This document shows positions 51,297 to 62,544 of a stretch of DNA of 64,000 bases, piece after piece (position 1 is the first letter of the stretch; the number at the start of each line of letters is the position of its first letter). The translations under genes and the position numbers were made by a program. Below the pieces are notes generated by a model. The model was given only the letters and a program-made list of their open reading frames with translations. It was not told the DNA's origin and searched no databases. The stretch covers positions 701,785 through 765,784 of the forward strand of contig BJOX01000084.1 of assembly GCA_009731375.1 (NCBI GenBank), in the 5' to 3' direction. Source of the stretch: Paulinella micropora. Taxonomy: Eukaryota; Cercozoa; Imbricatea; Euglyphida.

Positions 51297-52111
51297 ATGG
51301 AGTGAATAACGTGAAGGTGAAACCAGTGAAGCAGGATGGTGAAGGTAATAAACAGGCGAAAGGTTATAAATTATTCAACGAGCCTTATTCAAATATATTT
51401 CTACTCGCCCGTAAGAAGGGCGGGAAAACGACAGCACTCTTTGAAATACTGAAACGGACTACAGACAGAAAAACCCGTATTGTCATTATTGCTTCAACAA
51501 TTCACAAGGACTACATTTATAAAGCAATGGTAAAGCACTTCAAGAACAGGGGAAACCCAATGGCAATTTATACCTTTCTTAAATCAGATGGTGTTAATGT
51601 GATAGACTATGAACTTGACAAACTGAACAGACAGGACGAGCAACACGAAGGAGAAGTAAAACAGGACAAAGAAGAAATAGAGAAGCCACAATTTTTATAC
51701 TTTGGAAAGGAAAAGAAAAAAGAAGAAGGAGGTGAGAAGAAAGAGAGACCAAGTAAGTATATTTCTCCAGAGGTTGTTTTTGTTTTGGACGATTTAGGGA
51801 GCGGATTAAGAGACAAGTCCGTAAGTGATTTGTTAAAAAAGAACAGACACTATAAAAGTAAGGTGATTATGTCTAGTCAGTATTTAAACGACCTTAGACC
51901 AGAAGCAATTAAGCAGTTAGATTATTTGTTAATCATTCCAGGCCAGTCTCAGGATAAAATGGAACTCGTGTATAAACACTTAGACTTATCTTTTGATTTT
52001 GATTATTTTCTTCAAAAGTATCACGAGGCTACAAAGGAACGATTTAATTTTCTTTATGTTTCAAGTGTTGATGACGAGTTTAGAAAAAATTTTGCTTACC
52101 GCCTGAAATAA
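51297..52111 (+). CDS. Polinton packaging ATPase (FtsK/HerA superfamily)
   Basis: About 269 aa. The open frame begins at GTG 51302, but the conserved TATATACAATG start motif places an ATG at 51297, out of frame by the equivalent of one base, so the start is probably damaged. Walker A is ARKKGGKTT, followed by LFEILKR. Walker B is VVFVLDDLGSG. SSQ in VIMSSQYLNDLR could be the sensor region. A Lys/Glu-rich loop (about residues 110-150) is inserted between them. The family pumps genome into preformed capsids. Neighbours are core protein and protease. Confidence 0.85.
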
Positions 52112-52146
52112 TATTTTTATATAAATATTTTTTTAATGTATATTAT

Positions 52147-52527
52147 ATGCCAGTATCACCAGTGATAATTCCACAACCATCAGGATATAACATTGGATAC
52201 AATCCATCAATGCCACAGAAGGGAGGAAAAAAGAAAACTAAGAAGAAGGGATGCGGACAAAAGGGAGGAAAGATTAACTGTGCTAAGGTCGGAAAAACGG
52301 CATTGGCTGTTAATAAATTCCTTCACGATAATAAGGTAATCTCTAGAACTGCTGGGGCATTGAGTAGCATTGGGGTGCCTTACGCAGGTAGTGTTAGTGC
52401 TAGTACTACAGCATCAAAACTCGGATATGGTAAGCAACGAGGAGGTGCTGTAAAGTTTCATTACATGATTTTTCATACAAACGAATTGAAAATATTTTTT
52501 TGTTTAATTATATACAATGGTCGCTAA
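52147..52527 (+). CDS. Polinton basic core protein (pX/Mu-like)
   Basis: 126 aa. Begins MPVSPVIIPQPSGYNIGYNP, then a Lys/Gly-rich segment (KGGKKKTKKKGCGQKGGK) and a hydrophobic, Ala/Ser-rich stretch ending KLGYGKQRGGA. Small proteins with this composition are the adenovirus pX-like, DNA-condensing or membrane-active cores of Polintons and adintoviruses, and are cleaved by the viral protease. The last ~20 residues look unlike the rest and may be read-through past an original end. Overlaps the next gene by 11 bp. Confidence 0.6.
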   Translation: MPVSPVIIPQPSGYNIGYNPSMPQKGGKKKTKKKGCGQKGGKINCAKVGKTALAVNKFLHDNKVISRTAGALSSIGVPYAGSVSASTTASKLGYGKQRGGAVKFHYMIFHTNELKIFFCLIIYNGR

Positions 52528-54353
52528 AAAGACTAATAAGAAAAAGGCAAAAGTCCGTCCACCTCGGGTTTATAGGAATAAGAGAGGGAGACCTTATATT
52601 ATCCAGAAGGGTAAAAAATATTATTTTAATTTTGGTAAGAAAACAAATGATTTAAGCACATTACAAATCGTTAAACTTTTTATGAAATATATTGGTAACA
52701 AGGGAAAAAATAATCAAATCTGATTTCAATCGTCTTGAACACGAGAACAGAAACCAGATACAAAGCAACATACAAAAGAAATATGAGTTAATACATGACG
52801 AGGAAGAAAAGGAAAAGAAGAAAAGGGATGAGATAGAAGAAGAAAAGAAAAGGCTAGAAAGAAAAGACATAGCAGATGCCGAGGAACAAAAAGAAATAAA
52901 GGACAGGGAACACAAAAGAGAACTAGCGGAGATAAATGAACGACAAGAACAAAAAGCCAGAGAACTAAGAAGGGAGCAAAAACTCATAGAAGATGTAAAA
53001 TATGAAGAAGACAGAAAAAATAGGATACAAGCATTACCACCGCCACCACAATATCAATATATTATGCCACCGCAGCAGGGACAGCCACAAGAACAACAGG
53101 CACTGCCAGAGGTAAAAGTTAAGCCAAATAAAGAATTTGAAAACAAAAAAAAATTAATCACAAATTCTGGAGTTTTTACTCAAGCAGATATAGATAATTG
53201 GGATCCTAGTAAAATACAAAGTATAGCAGAAAGAATAAAAGACTTTCAAAAGCAACAAATAACAATAGATGATATGAAAAAAATGCTAGGAGCACATGAA
53301 GCATTAAATAAAAATATAGGAAACCAACTAGAGGAGGCTAAATACAAAGCAATGTTAAAGAATGGATTGTCGAATAGTAATATTGAGAAAAAACTTACTA
53401 TTAAAATTCTTGGTGAAGCATTAAGGGATAAACTTAAAAATGAAGGCCACGATGTTAAAGGTTGGAACCAAAGGGCATCATGGATAATAGACAAAATTGT
53501 AGAACATAAAACAGATGTAGGACAAAAGAATGACGAAGTAAAAAAGAAACTCGCAGAATATTTGGGATTACAAACGGGAACTGGATTAGAAGATTTGATA
53601 AATAAAGTGTTTTCCGTGGAAAACATTGAAAAGTATTTATCACGAAAAGAATGGGTTCATTCAATGAGAAAAAAAGATTATGTTAATGCCCTTATAAATA
53701 AATATAGAAATGAACAGCAACAAGAGCCACAGCCACAGCAACCACAGCCACAGCAACCACAGCCACAGCAACCAGAGCAACAGCAACCAGAGCCAGAGGA
53801 GCCACGGCCAGAGGAGCCACAGCCAGAGAAGCCACAGCAACCAGAGGAACAGGGTGAGGGTCGCGGTTTAATGACTAATGAAATAGACGACATAATGAAA
53901 AAATATGGATGGTATCTCGAAGCAATAGCCAGTGATGAAATCTACAAGTTGAAGCCCGGAAGCAGAAAACGATACGGATTTATTATGAATTTGGACAATC
54001 ACAAGCAAGCGGGGTCTCATTGGATTAGTGTTTTTGTAAGTCTAGATAAAGACAGGAGTGTTGAAGTGTATGACCCATTAGCACTTTATGTACCGACGGA
54101 AGACTTTCAACAACAAATGAAGCAACTAATAGAGAAAAGCCACCCAAGCACATATATATTAATGAAGGTTAATCAAGTAAAACAACAATCTGATACAAGC
54201 GACACATGCGGATGGCATAGTATGAGGTTTTTAATGGAGCGGGCGAAAGGCAACCGATTTAAGTTTGCTAGTGGCTATACAGACTTAAAAGAAGAAGAAG
54301 CGGAGAAATTAAAAGCACAGAATGGGTATGGTAATTTTGATACATACATATAA
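52517..54353 (+). CDS. Polinton adenain/Ulp1-like maturation protease with basic/coiled-coil N-terminus
   Basis: ATG at 52517, preceded by TATATACA, opens a 68-codon basic segment (VRPPRVYRNKRGRPYIIQKG) ending at a TGA. A second frame runs from about 52692 to the stop at 54353 without an ATG, so a frameshift in the AAAAAA run near 52708 probably divides one gene. Then come a long charged coiled coil (residues ~30-110), a PQ-rich linker, and a C-terminal cysteine protease: HWISVFVSL (His), VYDPL (Asp), then KQQSDTSDTCGWHSMRF (Gln and Cys). That is the C48/C5 layout used to mature capsid proteins. Confidence 0.8.
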
Positions 54354-54415
54354 AAGATATTTTCTAATATATAGATTTTTGAGGTTGTAGGTGGTTTTTA
54401 TAAAAAGCACCTACG

Positions 54416-55228
54416 ATGGAGTATAAGGGAGGCCGTGCGAGTGGTATCTATTACATAAATAGTAAAAATAGGATAACTGGCACAGACAGCGACTTTACAC
54501 ACGAATTAAACTTAAAATCACTAGACAATCCCACACATTGTAAAATTCTTCATATCTATGTTCCAAAGTCGTATTACTCTGTGGCTTCACCATATAATAC
54601 TTTTACACTCAGCGAAGACGGGTATGAGGCTTTAATTACGATACCTGATGGAAACTACACAATGAACAATCTAAAAAATAAGTTGTCGGAGGTGCTAACC
54701 GCAGACAGCCCAAATAATTATACTTATGTTGTATCCAGTAATAATACCAACATAGACCCAGAGGATGGTAAATTAACATTCAGTGTTTCAAATAACGGAG
54801 GTATTCAACCGCGGTTTATATTTGATACAGATACCCGTATTCACGAGGTTATGGGTTTTGATAGAAATTCAACATATTTCTTTACTAATGATTTTATTAA
54901 ATCGCCAAATGTGATTATTTTAACTGGCGAAAAAACTCTGTATCTTCAATCGGACTTAGTTGGTGAAGGAGATAATCATGTGCTACAAGAAATATACACA
55001 GCCAACGAAATTCCATTTGGAGCCGTTATATACGACGGAAGTGGGTCTGAGTATGGTAAGAAATTATCCACCAGTTCAAATAATGTGTATCGGTTTTATC
55101 TTACAGACGAAAACGACCAAGCGATTAATCTTAATGGGTTAGGTATTGTAATGACATTATTAATTTACAGAGAGACTAATTATTTTAATTTATTTACATC
55201 ATTTTTTAATTTGTTAAAATCTAGGTAA
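54416..55228 (+). CDS. Polinton penton (minor capsid, single jelly roll)
   Basis: 270 aa, intact. Starts MEYKGGRASGIYYINSKNRI, followed by a conserved-looking beta-rich part; GYEALITIPDGNYTMNNLKN is typical of penton/minor capsid proteins of Polintons, virophages and PLVs. Lies directly upstream of the MCP, as in most relatives. Forms the five-fold vertices. Assignment is by motif and position. Confidence 0.75.
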   Translation: MEYKGGRASGIYYINSKNRITGTDSDFTHELNLKSLDNPTHCKILHIYVPKSYYSVASPYNTFTLSEDGYEALITIPDGNYTMNNLKNKLSEVLTADSPNNYTYVVSSNNTNIDPEDGKLTFSVSNNGGIQPRFIFDTDTRIHEVMGFDRNSTYFFTNDFIKSPNVIILTGEKTLYLQSDLVGEGDNHVLQEIYTANEIPFGAVIYDGSGSEYGKKLSTSSNNVYRFYLTDENDQAINLNGLGIVMTLLIYRETNYFNLFTSFFNLLKSR

Positions 55229-55315
55229 TTAATTTAATTTTATAATTATTTATTTTTTCTATAAATATATTCTGGTGAATTAGTTAATTTACACTACTTC
55301 AAAAAAAAAAACAAA
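55229..55315. promoter_or_regulatory. AT-rich spacer before the MCP
   Basis: 87 bp, more than 80% A/T, with an A-rich run just before the ATG. Similar A-rich leaders precede the 415-aa gene. Confidence 0.4.
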
Positions 55316-56838
55316 ATGACGACTCAACACGGAGGCGAACTAGACTTTTCCAGAACCGACTACATCAGTGCTTCGTATCGTTTGAATAAACTAACTCCGC
55401 GAGAAGGTGCGGGAGCTATTACTGTTACTACCGCAGGAGGACAAGAAAGCAACTTTGACCTTATCAGCAGGCCATTTAACTTAGCCCGCTCTGTCTTGAG
55501 TTTTACTTATGCCCCACCAGCAATTGCAGCGAACTATAACAAATGCTATATGGATTGTCTGGCTCCTATTAGACAAATTCAACTTCAAACCCGTAGCGGT
55601 GTTTATCTGTGCGATGTAAATGAAGTTGGTAATTTTACAAAGATTATTTGGAAGGCNNNNNNNNNNNNNNNNNNNNNNNNNNNNNNNNNNNNNNNNNNNN
55701 NNNNNNNNNNNNNNNNNNNNNNNNNNNNNNNNNNNNNNNNNNNNNNNNNNNNNNNNNNNNNNNNNNNNNNNNNNNNNNNNNNNNNNNNNNNNNNNNNNNN
55801 NNNNNNNNNNNNNNNNNNNNNNNNNNNNNNNNNNNNNNNNNNNNNNNNNNNNNNNNNNNNNNNNNNNNNNNNNNNNNNNNNNNNNNNNNNNNNNNNNNNN
55901 NNNNNNNNNNNNNNNNNNNNNNNNNNNNNNNNNNNNNNNNNNNNNNNNNNNNNNNNNNNNNNNNNNNNNNNNNNNNNNNNNNNNNNNNNNNNNNNNNNNN
56001 NNNNNNNNNNNNNNNNNNNNNNNNNNNNNNNNNNNNNNNNNNNNNNNNNNNNNNNNNNNNNNNNNNNNNNNNNNNNNNNNNNNNNNNNNNNNNNNNNNNN
56101 NNNNNNNNNNNNNNNNNNNNNNNNNNNNNNNNNNNNNNNNNNNNNNNNNNNNNNNNNNNNNNNNNNNNNNNNNNNNNNNNNNNNNNNNNNNNNNNNNNNN
56201 NNNNNNNNNNNNNNNNNNNNNNNNNNNNNNNNNNNNNNNNNNNNNNNNNNNNNNNNNNNNNNNNNNNNNNNNNNNNNNNNNNNNNNNNNNNNNNNNNNNN
56301 NNNNNNNNNNNNNNNNNNNNNNNNNNNNNNNNNNNNNNNNNNNNNNNNNNNNNNNNNNNNNNNNNNNACTACACAAAACATTATTCTCCGCTTTGATAGG
56401 GGTCATGGTAAAAGGTTGAAGAAAATTTATCACACACTCTTTAACAACACCGAAAACAAGAATACCGCTTATGATATTGATAACAGAGCAACCGCTAAGA
56501 CTACCAGTTTTCACACCACACTTGACGGGGCACGACTTCAGGAATTTGAAATATTTCCCGCTAGTTTTGAAGATTATATGTGCTTGAAACCTAAACTTGA
56601 AGGTTCTGTTTTGATGAATTCAAATGTGTATCAATACAACTGGTTCTGGGTTGATACTTGGGATAATACCCGCCCGCTGTGGAGCAAAGACCAAAATGAA
56701 GTTAGTGGGCTTGACCTTTCCAATGAGAGACGATGGGAGTTCATTAGCACTACACAGCATAATGCTCATCAGCATGTAAGTGTAGCAATCACTCAGCGGC
56801 AGGTTCAGGTTAAGGCAAATATAATTTCCATTTCATAA
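55316..56838 (+). CDS. Polinton major capsid protein (double jelly roll), 711-bp gap inside
   Basis: Starts MTTQHGGELDFSRTDYISAS; N at 55657-56367; ends SIS-stop at 56838. If the gap size is right the reading frame is kept and the protein is 507 aa, normal for a Polinton MCP. Visible features include FNLARSVLSFTYAPP, FDRGHGKRLKK, and aromatic-rich segments near the end (YNWFWVDTWDN). Identification rests on size, position between penton and virion genes, and these segments. Confidence 0.7.
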
Positions 56839-56930
56839 ACTGCCAAAACAAAAAATTTAAAAAAATTTAGATTTATTTTTTTTCATTCAATATAACACAT
56901 TTGTTTTTGAGGTAGTCAAAAACAAAAACA

Positions 56931-58178
56931 ATGACTACACACCAGAGAAACTTGATCGCACAAAATCCAGACGGAGATTTTTTAAACATCAGGGTCGGAT
57001 ATGATGGTGGTATTAAAACTGATAATATGAAAACTGCTTTTGGTGAAACACTAGTTGGACAATTAACTCCAGTTGTTCAGGAAATCTTTCCATACACTAT
57101 TAATACAAGGGTATGGACTAAAACAGAAACAAAATCTTCTGTGTCATTTTTGAATAATATGGCAGAATTAAAAACTCAAGCAGATAACACGGCGAATGCT
57201 ATCCTAACAAGTAAAAGAAGAATAAAATATCGGACGGGTATGGGAGTTGTTGGTCGCTTCACTGCTATATGGACAACTGATGACACAAAAGCCTATTATT
57301 CGTGTGTAGGAATTGGTGAAAGTGATTTTTCAAATGGTTTTTATTTTTATAAAACTAATGTCGGGATGCGTATTCTACAAGCCAAAGGAGGGGCTACAAC
57401 TTTTATTCAACAAGCAAACTGGGATGACCCATGCGATGGAACAAAAGATATGCCTGTTATTGATTGGAGTAAAGGAAATGTATTCCAAATTCAATTTCAA
57501 TATTTAGGCTTTGGTGCTATAAGGTTTTCTATTGAAAATCCTACGACAGGAGAATTTCAATTAGTCCATACTATTAAGTATGCGAATGCCAACACAGGTG
57601 TAAGTCTAAGAAACACTACTTTACCATTTACCGCACTATTGAGGAATGATGCTGCTATCGGAATTCAAACTCTTAAAACAGCAAGTGTTGGATTATTTAT
57701 TGAAGGAAGTAATACAATAAACACAAGTATAACAAACGAAGTGGAAGGAAGTAAAGCAGCAAACACAACTGAAAGCCCTATTATTAGTATCAGGAATAAA
57801 GCGGTATTTGATGCGGGCGGTGCTAATCTAACAAATTATTCAAATGTTTATCCAACTTTGATAAGTATTACGAATGAAGATAGTAAGGCGTGTGTAGTAA
57901 GAATGGTATTAAATGGAACACTAAGTGGAGCGGGTTTTGCAGATGTTGATACTAAGTATTCAATTGTAGATACTGATACAAAGGCGAGTGTCGTTGCCAA
58001 CGGAACAACAATTTTTAAACTTTATGTAAATTCTCAATCAACTCAACAAATAAATCTTAGAAATTATGATATATATCTGTCTCCTAGTGATGTATTGACT
58101 TTTACACAGAAATCCGTTGGAACTGCCAATAATGGTTCAAATGTTAATGTTATCGCTAACTTCATAGAAGACCAATAA
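56931..58178 (+). CDS. Polinton 415-aa probable virion protein
   Basis: Intact. Starts MTTHQRNLIAQNPDGDFLNI. Beta-rich, Asn/Thr-rich in the C-terminal half, few Cys. GMGVVGRFTAIW, followed by repeated short hydrophobic strands, suggests a jelly-roll or fibre-like fold. Located after the MCP in the virion block. I do not recognise a family. Confidence 0.65.
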   Translation: MTTHQRNLIAQNPDGDFLNIRVGYDGGIKTDNMKTAFGETLVGQLTPVVQEIFPYTINTRVWTKTETKSSVSFLNNMAELKTQADNTANAILTSKRRIKYRTGMGVVGRFTAIWTTDDTKAYYSCVGIGESDFSNGFYFYKTNVGMRILQAKGGATTFIQQANWDDPCDGTKDMPVIDWSKGNVFQIQFQYLGFGAIRFSIENPTTGEFQLVHTIKYANANTGVSLRNTTLPFTALLRNDAAIGIQTLKTASVGLFIEGSNTINTSITNEVEGSKAANTTESPIISIRNKAVFDAGGANLTNYSNVYPTLISITNEDSKACVVRMVLNGTLSGAGFADVDTKYSIVDTDTKASVVANGTTIFKLYVNSQSTQQINLRNYDIYLSPSDVLTFTQKSVGTANNGSNVNVIANFIEDQ

Positions 58179-58213
58179 AGCAAAAAAAATTAATTGAATA
58201 AAATATCAATGAT

Positions 58214-58672
58214 TTAAATGATTTTTTTTATGTCATCCACATTTTGGCACCACTGCTGTTGAACCAACCATTCAAGGTATGGTTTATCAATCTTGGCTAC
58301 ATCTTCAATGATTTTGTGTGCATATTTTCCATATTGAAGAACAACATCTTTCTTTAATATACATCCATCTTCTGTACATGTAGCATTCGCTATCTCTTCG
58401 CCTACATTAGCCTTTATTTCGGTAATTCCAGTCTCTCTCACAACAAGATCTGTTTCCTTAAATGGTGTGCTTGGTTCCTCCATTATAATTTTTGCTAGTG
58501 TAGCCTCCAATGGAATAACTACTTTCACATTGTCGTCGCGGGGTTTGTATTGTTCATAGAAAGAAACAATGTCAGGCTTAGTCCATTTAATCGCGGGTTT
58601 CTTAATTTCAATGTCAAGGTTCCATTTGTCAATTTCATTTAAGTAGTCCTGTTTGGTTGACAGGTCAGTCAT
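58214..58672 (-). CDS. ExoX C-terminal-like domain protein 1
   Basis: 152 aa, MTDLSTKQDYLNEIDKW start. The C-terminal ~45 residues match the pattern Y-G-K-Y...I-x-D-V...K-x-Y-L-x-W-L-x-x-Q-x-W, typical of the ExoX-like C-terminal/DUF3820 domain (here YGKYAHKIIEDV and KPYLEWLVQQQW). The N-terminal part is acidic with two Cys. The domain is presumed to bind nucleic acid. Convergent with the 415-aa gene. Confidence 0.65.
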   Translation of the reverse strand: MTDLSTKQDYLNEIDKWNLDIEIKKPAIKWTKPDIVSFYEQYKPRDDNVKVVIPLEATLAKIIMEEPSTPFKETDLVVRETGITEIKANVGEEIANATCTEDGCILKKDVVLQYGKYAHKIIEDVAKIDKPYLEWLVQQQWCQNVDDIKKII

Positions 58673-58712
58673 TTATATATATAAACATTAAAAAAATCTT
58701 TTAGCAAAAATA

Positions 58713-58997
58713 TCAAATATATTTTTTTACTTCACTTTTAATGTCAGTAAATTTCTCAAACCATGGCTGTTTCATAACCCATTCTAGATATGGTTTGTCA
58801 ATGGTAGCAACATATTGAATTTTCCTACCTTTATACTTACCGAATGGAAAAATATCCCTTGGTTTGCCTGCCCGTGCATTTTCAATCATTGGATTTCGTC
58901 AGTAATTCTTTTTAACATCGGTAAGAGAAAATGTTTCTTTTTTATTTTCAATAGAGAGTTTCTCAAACTTCTCACATAATCTGGTTAGGGTGGTCAT
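58713..58997 (-). pseudogene. ExoX C-terminal-like domain protein 2, in-frame TGA
   Basis: ATG at 58995-58997 opens MTTLTRLCEKFEKLSIENKK. Codon 33 is TGA, then the frame continues through FPFGKYKGRKIQYVATI and KPYLEWVMKQPWF to the stop. Clear paralogue of the neighbouring gene, so a duplicated pair. Either inactivated or the TGA is read through. Confidence 0.6.
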
Positions 58998-59055
58998 TGG
59001 TCTATATAGAGTGGTAAAAATTTTTATGGAAAAAAATTAATTAATTATTTGATAA

Positions 59056-59168
59056 TTGATATTTTGTTCTGACTGACGTCATTACAAAACATCGTTTTAT
59101 ACTTTAATGGCTGACGATGTTTGAGAATAAGCGAGTGTGTAGCACGAAGCGCAATTCTCAAATATCAT
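59056..59168. repeat. Nested inverted-repeat element, copy B
   Basis: Between PolB's stop and the next minus gene. Stems: AAACATCGT with ACGATGTTT, and GAGAAT...ATTCTC around TGCGCTTCGTGCTAC. Homologous to copy A at 45.8 kb in inverted orientation. Could act as a terminator or processing signal for the minus transcripts. Confidence 0.65.
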
Positions 59169-62100
59169 TAATATCCAAAAGGTCTAGTTTCAATCGCATT
59201 CTCTACAATTCCGATAACTTGTCTTTTCGTATATGTAAAACTAAATATCTTTTCTAAGTATTCGCTTGTTATTTTTTTCTTTTGTTTGTCTCGTGTTATC
59301 TTGTTGTTTTCTATAACTACTTTTCCAGATTTCTCAATTCGCTTAGCAATCCTTAATTCTTCATCAGTCTCCAACAATTCAGCCAGTTCATTTTTGCCAT
59401 TCTCAAATAATTCAGTGTTTGTAATACCTAACCCGCAACTTATTACACTTAACATATTCGGTAAATTCAATGCTTTTTTCGTTTCATAGTTCATACTAAA
59501 TCCTTTTACTTTCATACTGGCTTTACCATTATCTGATAAGTATCCATAACATTTTGGCCCCCCTCCCACAAAGATTTTTATTTTCGCTCCTTTCAATTCA
59601 TCAGTCCAATTGTCCAGTAAATCGCCTGTCTCTACATCTGCCTGATTAATTTCTTTGTTTGTCGTATATATTACGCTGTCTGTGTCATGATACAATATCC
59701 TATTACCTAATTTGTCCATCATATTGTAAAGTCTCATTCTCGCGTGGCATGAAGTAAATAAAGCAACTACAATATTTGTTTTAATCGGGTCGCTCACCGC
59801 ATCCTGTTTTAAGTCATAACTGGCTTCTACAATTTGGTCGTTAATTATGCTAATATTTATATTATCTACTGATTTATCGTTCAATAGTTTGTATAATGTA
59901 TCTTTATTCTTTATCATTTTGTTCTGTGTTTTATTTTGTTTCTGTCCAAACTTGCCCCATAAAGAGTTCAAGCACAACTTAGCCACTGCTCGCCGTCCTT
60001 CGTTTTTAAATATTTTGCTTTCATCCATCTTTACACCCATTTTAACTTCCATGCTGTTTATGTAATTTTGTTTTTCTGCTTCCGTATTACATCCCGCGGG
60101 ATATCCGCTGGATTCTTGTTTTACTTTCAAGAATGTCTTTATGTATTCTTTGAATAAGCTACTGCTTTGTTCTTTCCAGTGCCATACTTCATATACTTTT
60201 ATCAACTTATACCCTTTGTCTAAGGCCTTGTAAATTTCTGGAGTTGCCCATGTGCCTGTTATTGCTCGTTCTTTATCGGTGTGCTTACATTCGCTGTGTT
60301 GCTCGGTCATTCCGCACCTATCGCATAAGTAATACATCATCTTACCTCTGTCCGCCTTCGGTAAGACAGGGTGTAGTAATCATCTCGGCGGTAGCATCTT
60401 AACCTTAGCCACACCAAAATATTCTGTTTATAATTTTATTTTTCATCTCATTTCTTTCCTCTTCGTTGCTTGGTCGTATTATGATATGGTGTCCGCTTGG
60501 ATAAGGTCGTAATACATCACGGTCGGATAAAGTGAGCATATGTCAATATATTTTGCATACTCGTTATCATTGCGTGATTTCCAATATAATTTCAGAGCAT
60601 TCACTCTACCTCCAAACATTGCCTCTCGTGGGTTTAGTCCTTCTTGTTCAGTAATTCGTTCGTTTGTATCCTCGGCCAGTCTTTCACTGGTTTTCATCAG
60701 GCTCCATTCGCACTCCCAGATACTTATTACTTTCGCTTGTTCGCTAAGTTGTTTTTCTCTTCTCATTGTTTCCTTGTACAGTTCGCCCATCGTCTTATTC
60801 TTCTTCACATTCATAGCATTTCTATTCCAACACTTATCACATCCGTGCCAATGACACCCGTAAAACTCATAAGCGGTTTTGTTTTTCTCGTCCCAACCAT
60901 CTACATACACACGAGATTGCCCGAGATGAAACATTTTTTCACCTCCGTTGAATGCGTGTTTAATATCGGTTTTGTCTAACCTGCCTCTGTATGCTAACCA
61001 TTCTACACAAGCCCTAGAAGTCATCTTGTTTTGCTTTTCCGCTTTCAATATCGCAATTGAATTCTCTGGCATAAACTTAGCACGATACAAAGCCATAACA
61101 CAACTCGCAATAGTTCTATATTGAAAAGGGTCAATACCAAACTCTAGAAACTGGTTTCTAAAATCTATACAACCCTTTCTCAGTATATCAACATCTGAAT
61201 GACAATACTCAGCGATTTCCTTCGCCATATCAAACCTGTTATGTGCTTTCACTTGTTCGTCATACCATTCAAGAAATTCTTTTCGTTTATCTCCTCGCAT
61301 CGTGTCGTAGCCGTAATGTTTCTTATGTGGCATTACCCCAACATAGTTTTTATTTTTAGCTGTATTGAAGAAGTGCGGGAAGAAACCTTTCTTAAGTTTC
61401 GTAAGTCCGAATGTCTTTGGAAAGTCTGACAATGGCATCGTAAGAAAACTTAGGCTGTCTATAAAGCGATACTTCTTAAGTGTCATCATCATAATCTTAC
61501 CACCTTCATAGATCACAAATGGAGTTTGTCCATTATCAACCAACCACTTAAGAATAAACTGACAATCATAACCGCGGGCATTGTGTGCGATAAATGTAAA
61601 TCCGCTGTGTTTAGTGTCAAAAGCCCAATTACAGAAATCTTGAATGTTCTTGTGAATTACTGGCGGTTCCTTCGCATCGTAATACTGGCTTTCCGCATGA
61701 TTAACAATGTGCTCGCCTGTGTCCTGTGTCGCTTCAAAGTCAAAGAATATGTATTGCTCTGACGGCGGTAAGATTTCTTTTTGGACTATTTCACATTGGT
61801 GTTCAAGCGGTTTCACTAGTTTGCAATTTCGGCATTTCGCATATCCGCCTTTGTGCTCATCCTTCTTTCTGTAATTAAGACCGCACGATTTACATTTCGC
61901 TTTAACATCGCAGTTTGTCGTCATGTGGTTATTAAAGCATTCAGTGTTTGGAAACTTTCTATTACACTTATCACATTCTTTCCACTGGCTCTTGTCATTT
62001 ATTCCATTACAACCCTTGGTTTCACAGATACTACATTTTGCTTCACAGGCGTGTCTTTCCATATACCCTCTTAGACATAACTCACAGAAATTCTTTTTTC

Positions 62101-62521
62101 CTATCATAGACTTCATATTAGTTATGGCATCGTAATGTCCTTCAGTCTTTAGAATGTAAAGGTTAGTCAGCCGTTCTCCGTTCGCATTAAGTAGTTCTGT
62201 TTTATAAATGATTTTGTCAGGAAATTCAACAATAACCAGATTGTATTTAATGTGATTAGCAAATGTATTAATTTCTGGTATCCCACACACATCCTTAATG
62301 ACCTTTGCTTCATCGTGTAAAGCCTCTGCCATTTCCTGCTGTATCTTTCTTTTTCCCATTAGTATTGTCTTGAATTTTGGATGTTTTTCAATTTTTGCTT
62401 TGACTACAACGATTGCTCGTGCTAAGCATAAGTTATCGCTGTTTGTAATACAGATTACTCCTTTCTTTCTGTGTATATCCAATTTGTTCAAAACCTGTAG
62501 CCTTGTCCCGCCCGTAGGCAT
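59168..62521 (-). CDS. Polinton protein-primed DNA polymerase B, interrupted
   Basis: ATG at 62519-62521 (MPTGGTRLQVLNKL). The N-terminal part has NSDNLCLARAI and a Cys/His-rich zinc region (residues ~150-265). Exonuclease: FFDFEATQD (Exo I), HNARGYDCQF (Exo II), CHSDVDIL (Exo III). YEFYGCHWHGCDKCW is a Polinton PolB hallmark. Polymerase motif A: DICSLYP; motif B: KLCLNSLWGKFG; motif C: YHDTDSVIY. Total about 1100 codons. Between 60341 and 60500 there are two frameshifts and an in-frame TGA, just after motif A, so the assembled gene is split into two open frames (60479-62521 and 59168-60340). All catalytic motifs survive. Confidence 0.85.
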
Positions 62522-62544
62522 TTTAACAGATTTCAACACAAGTT

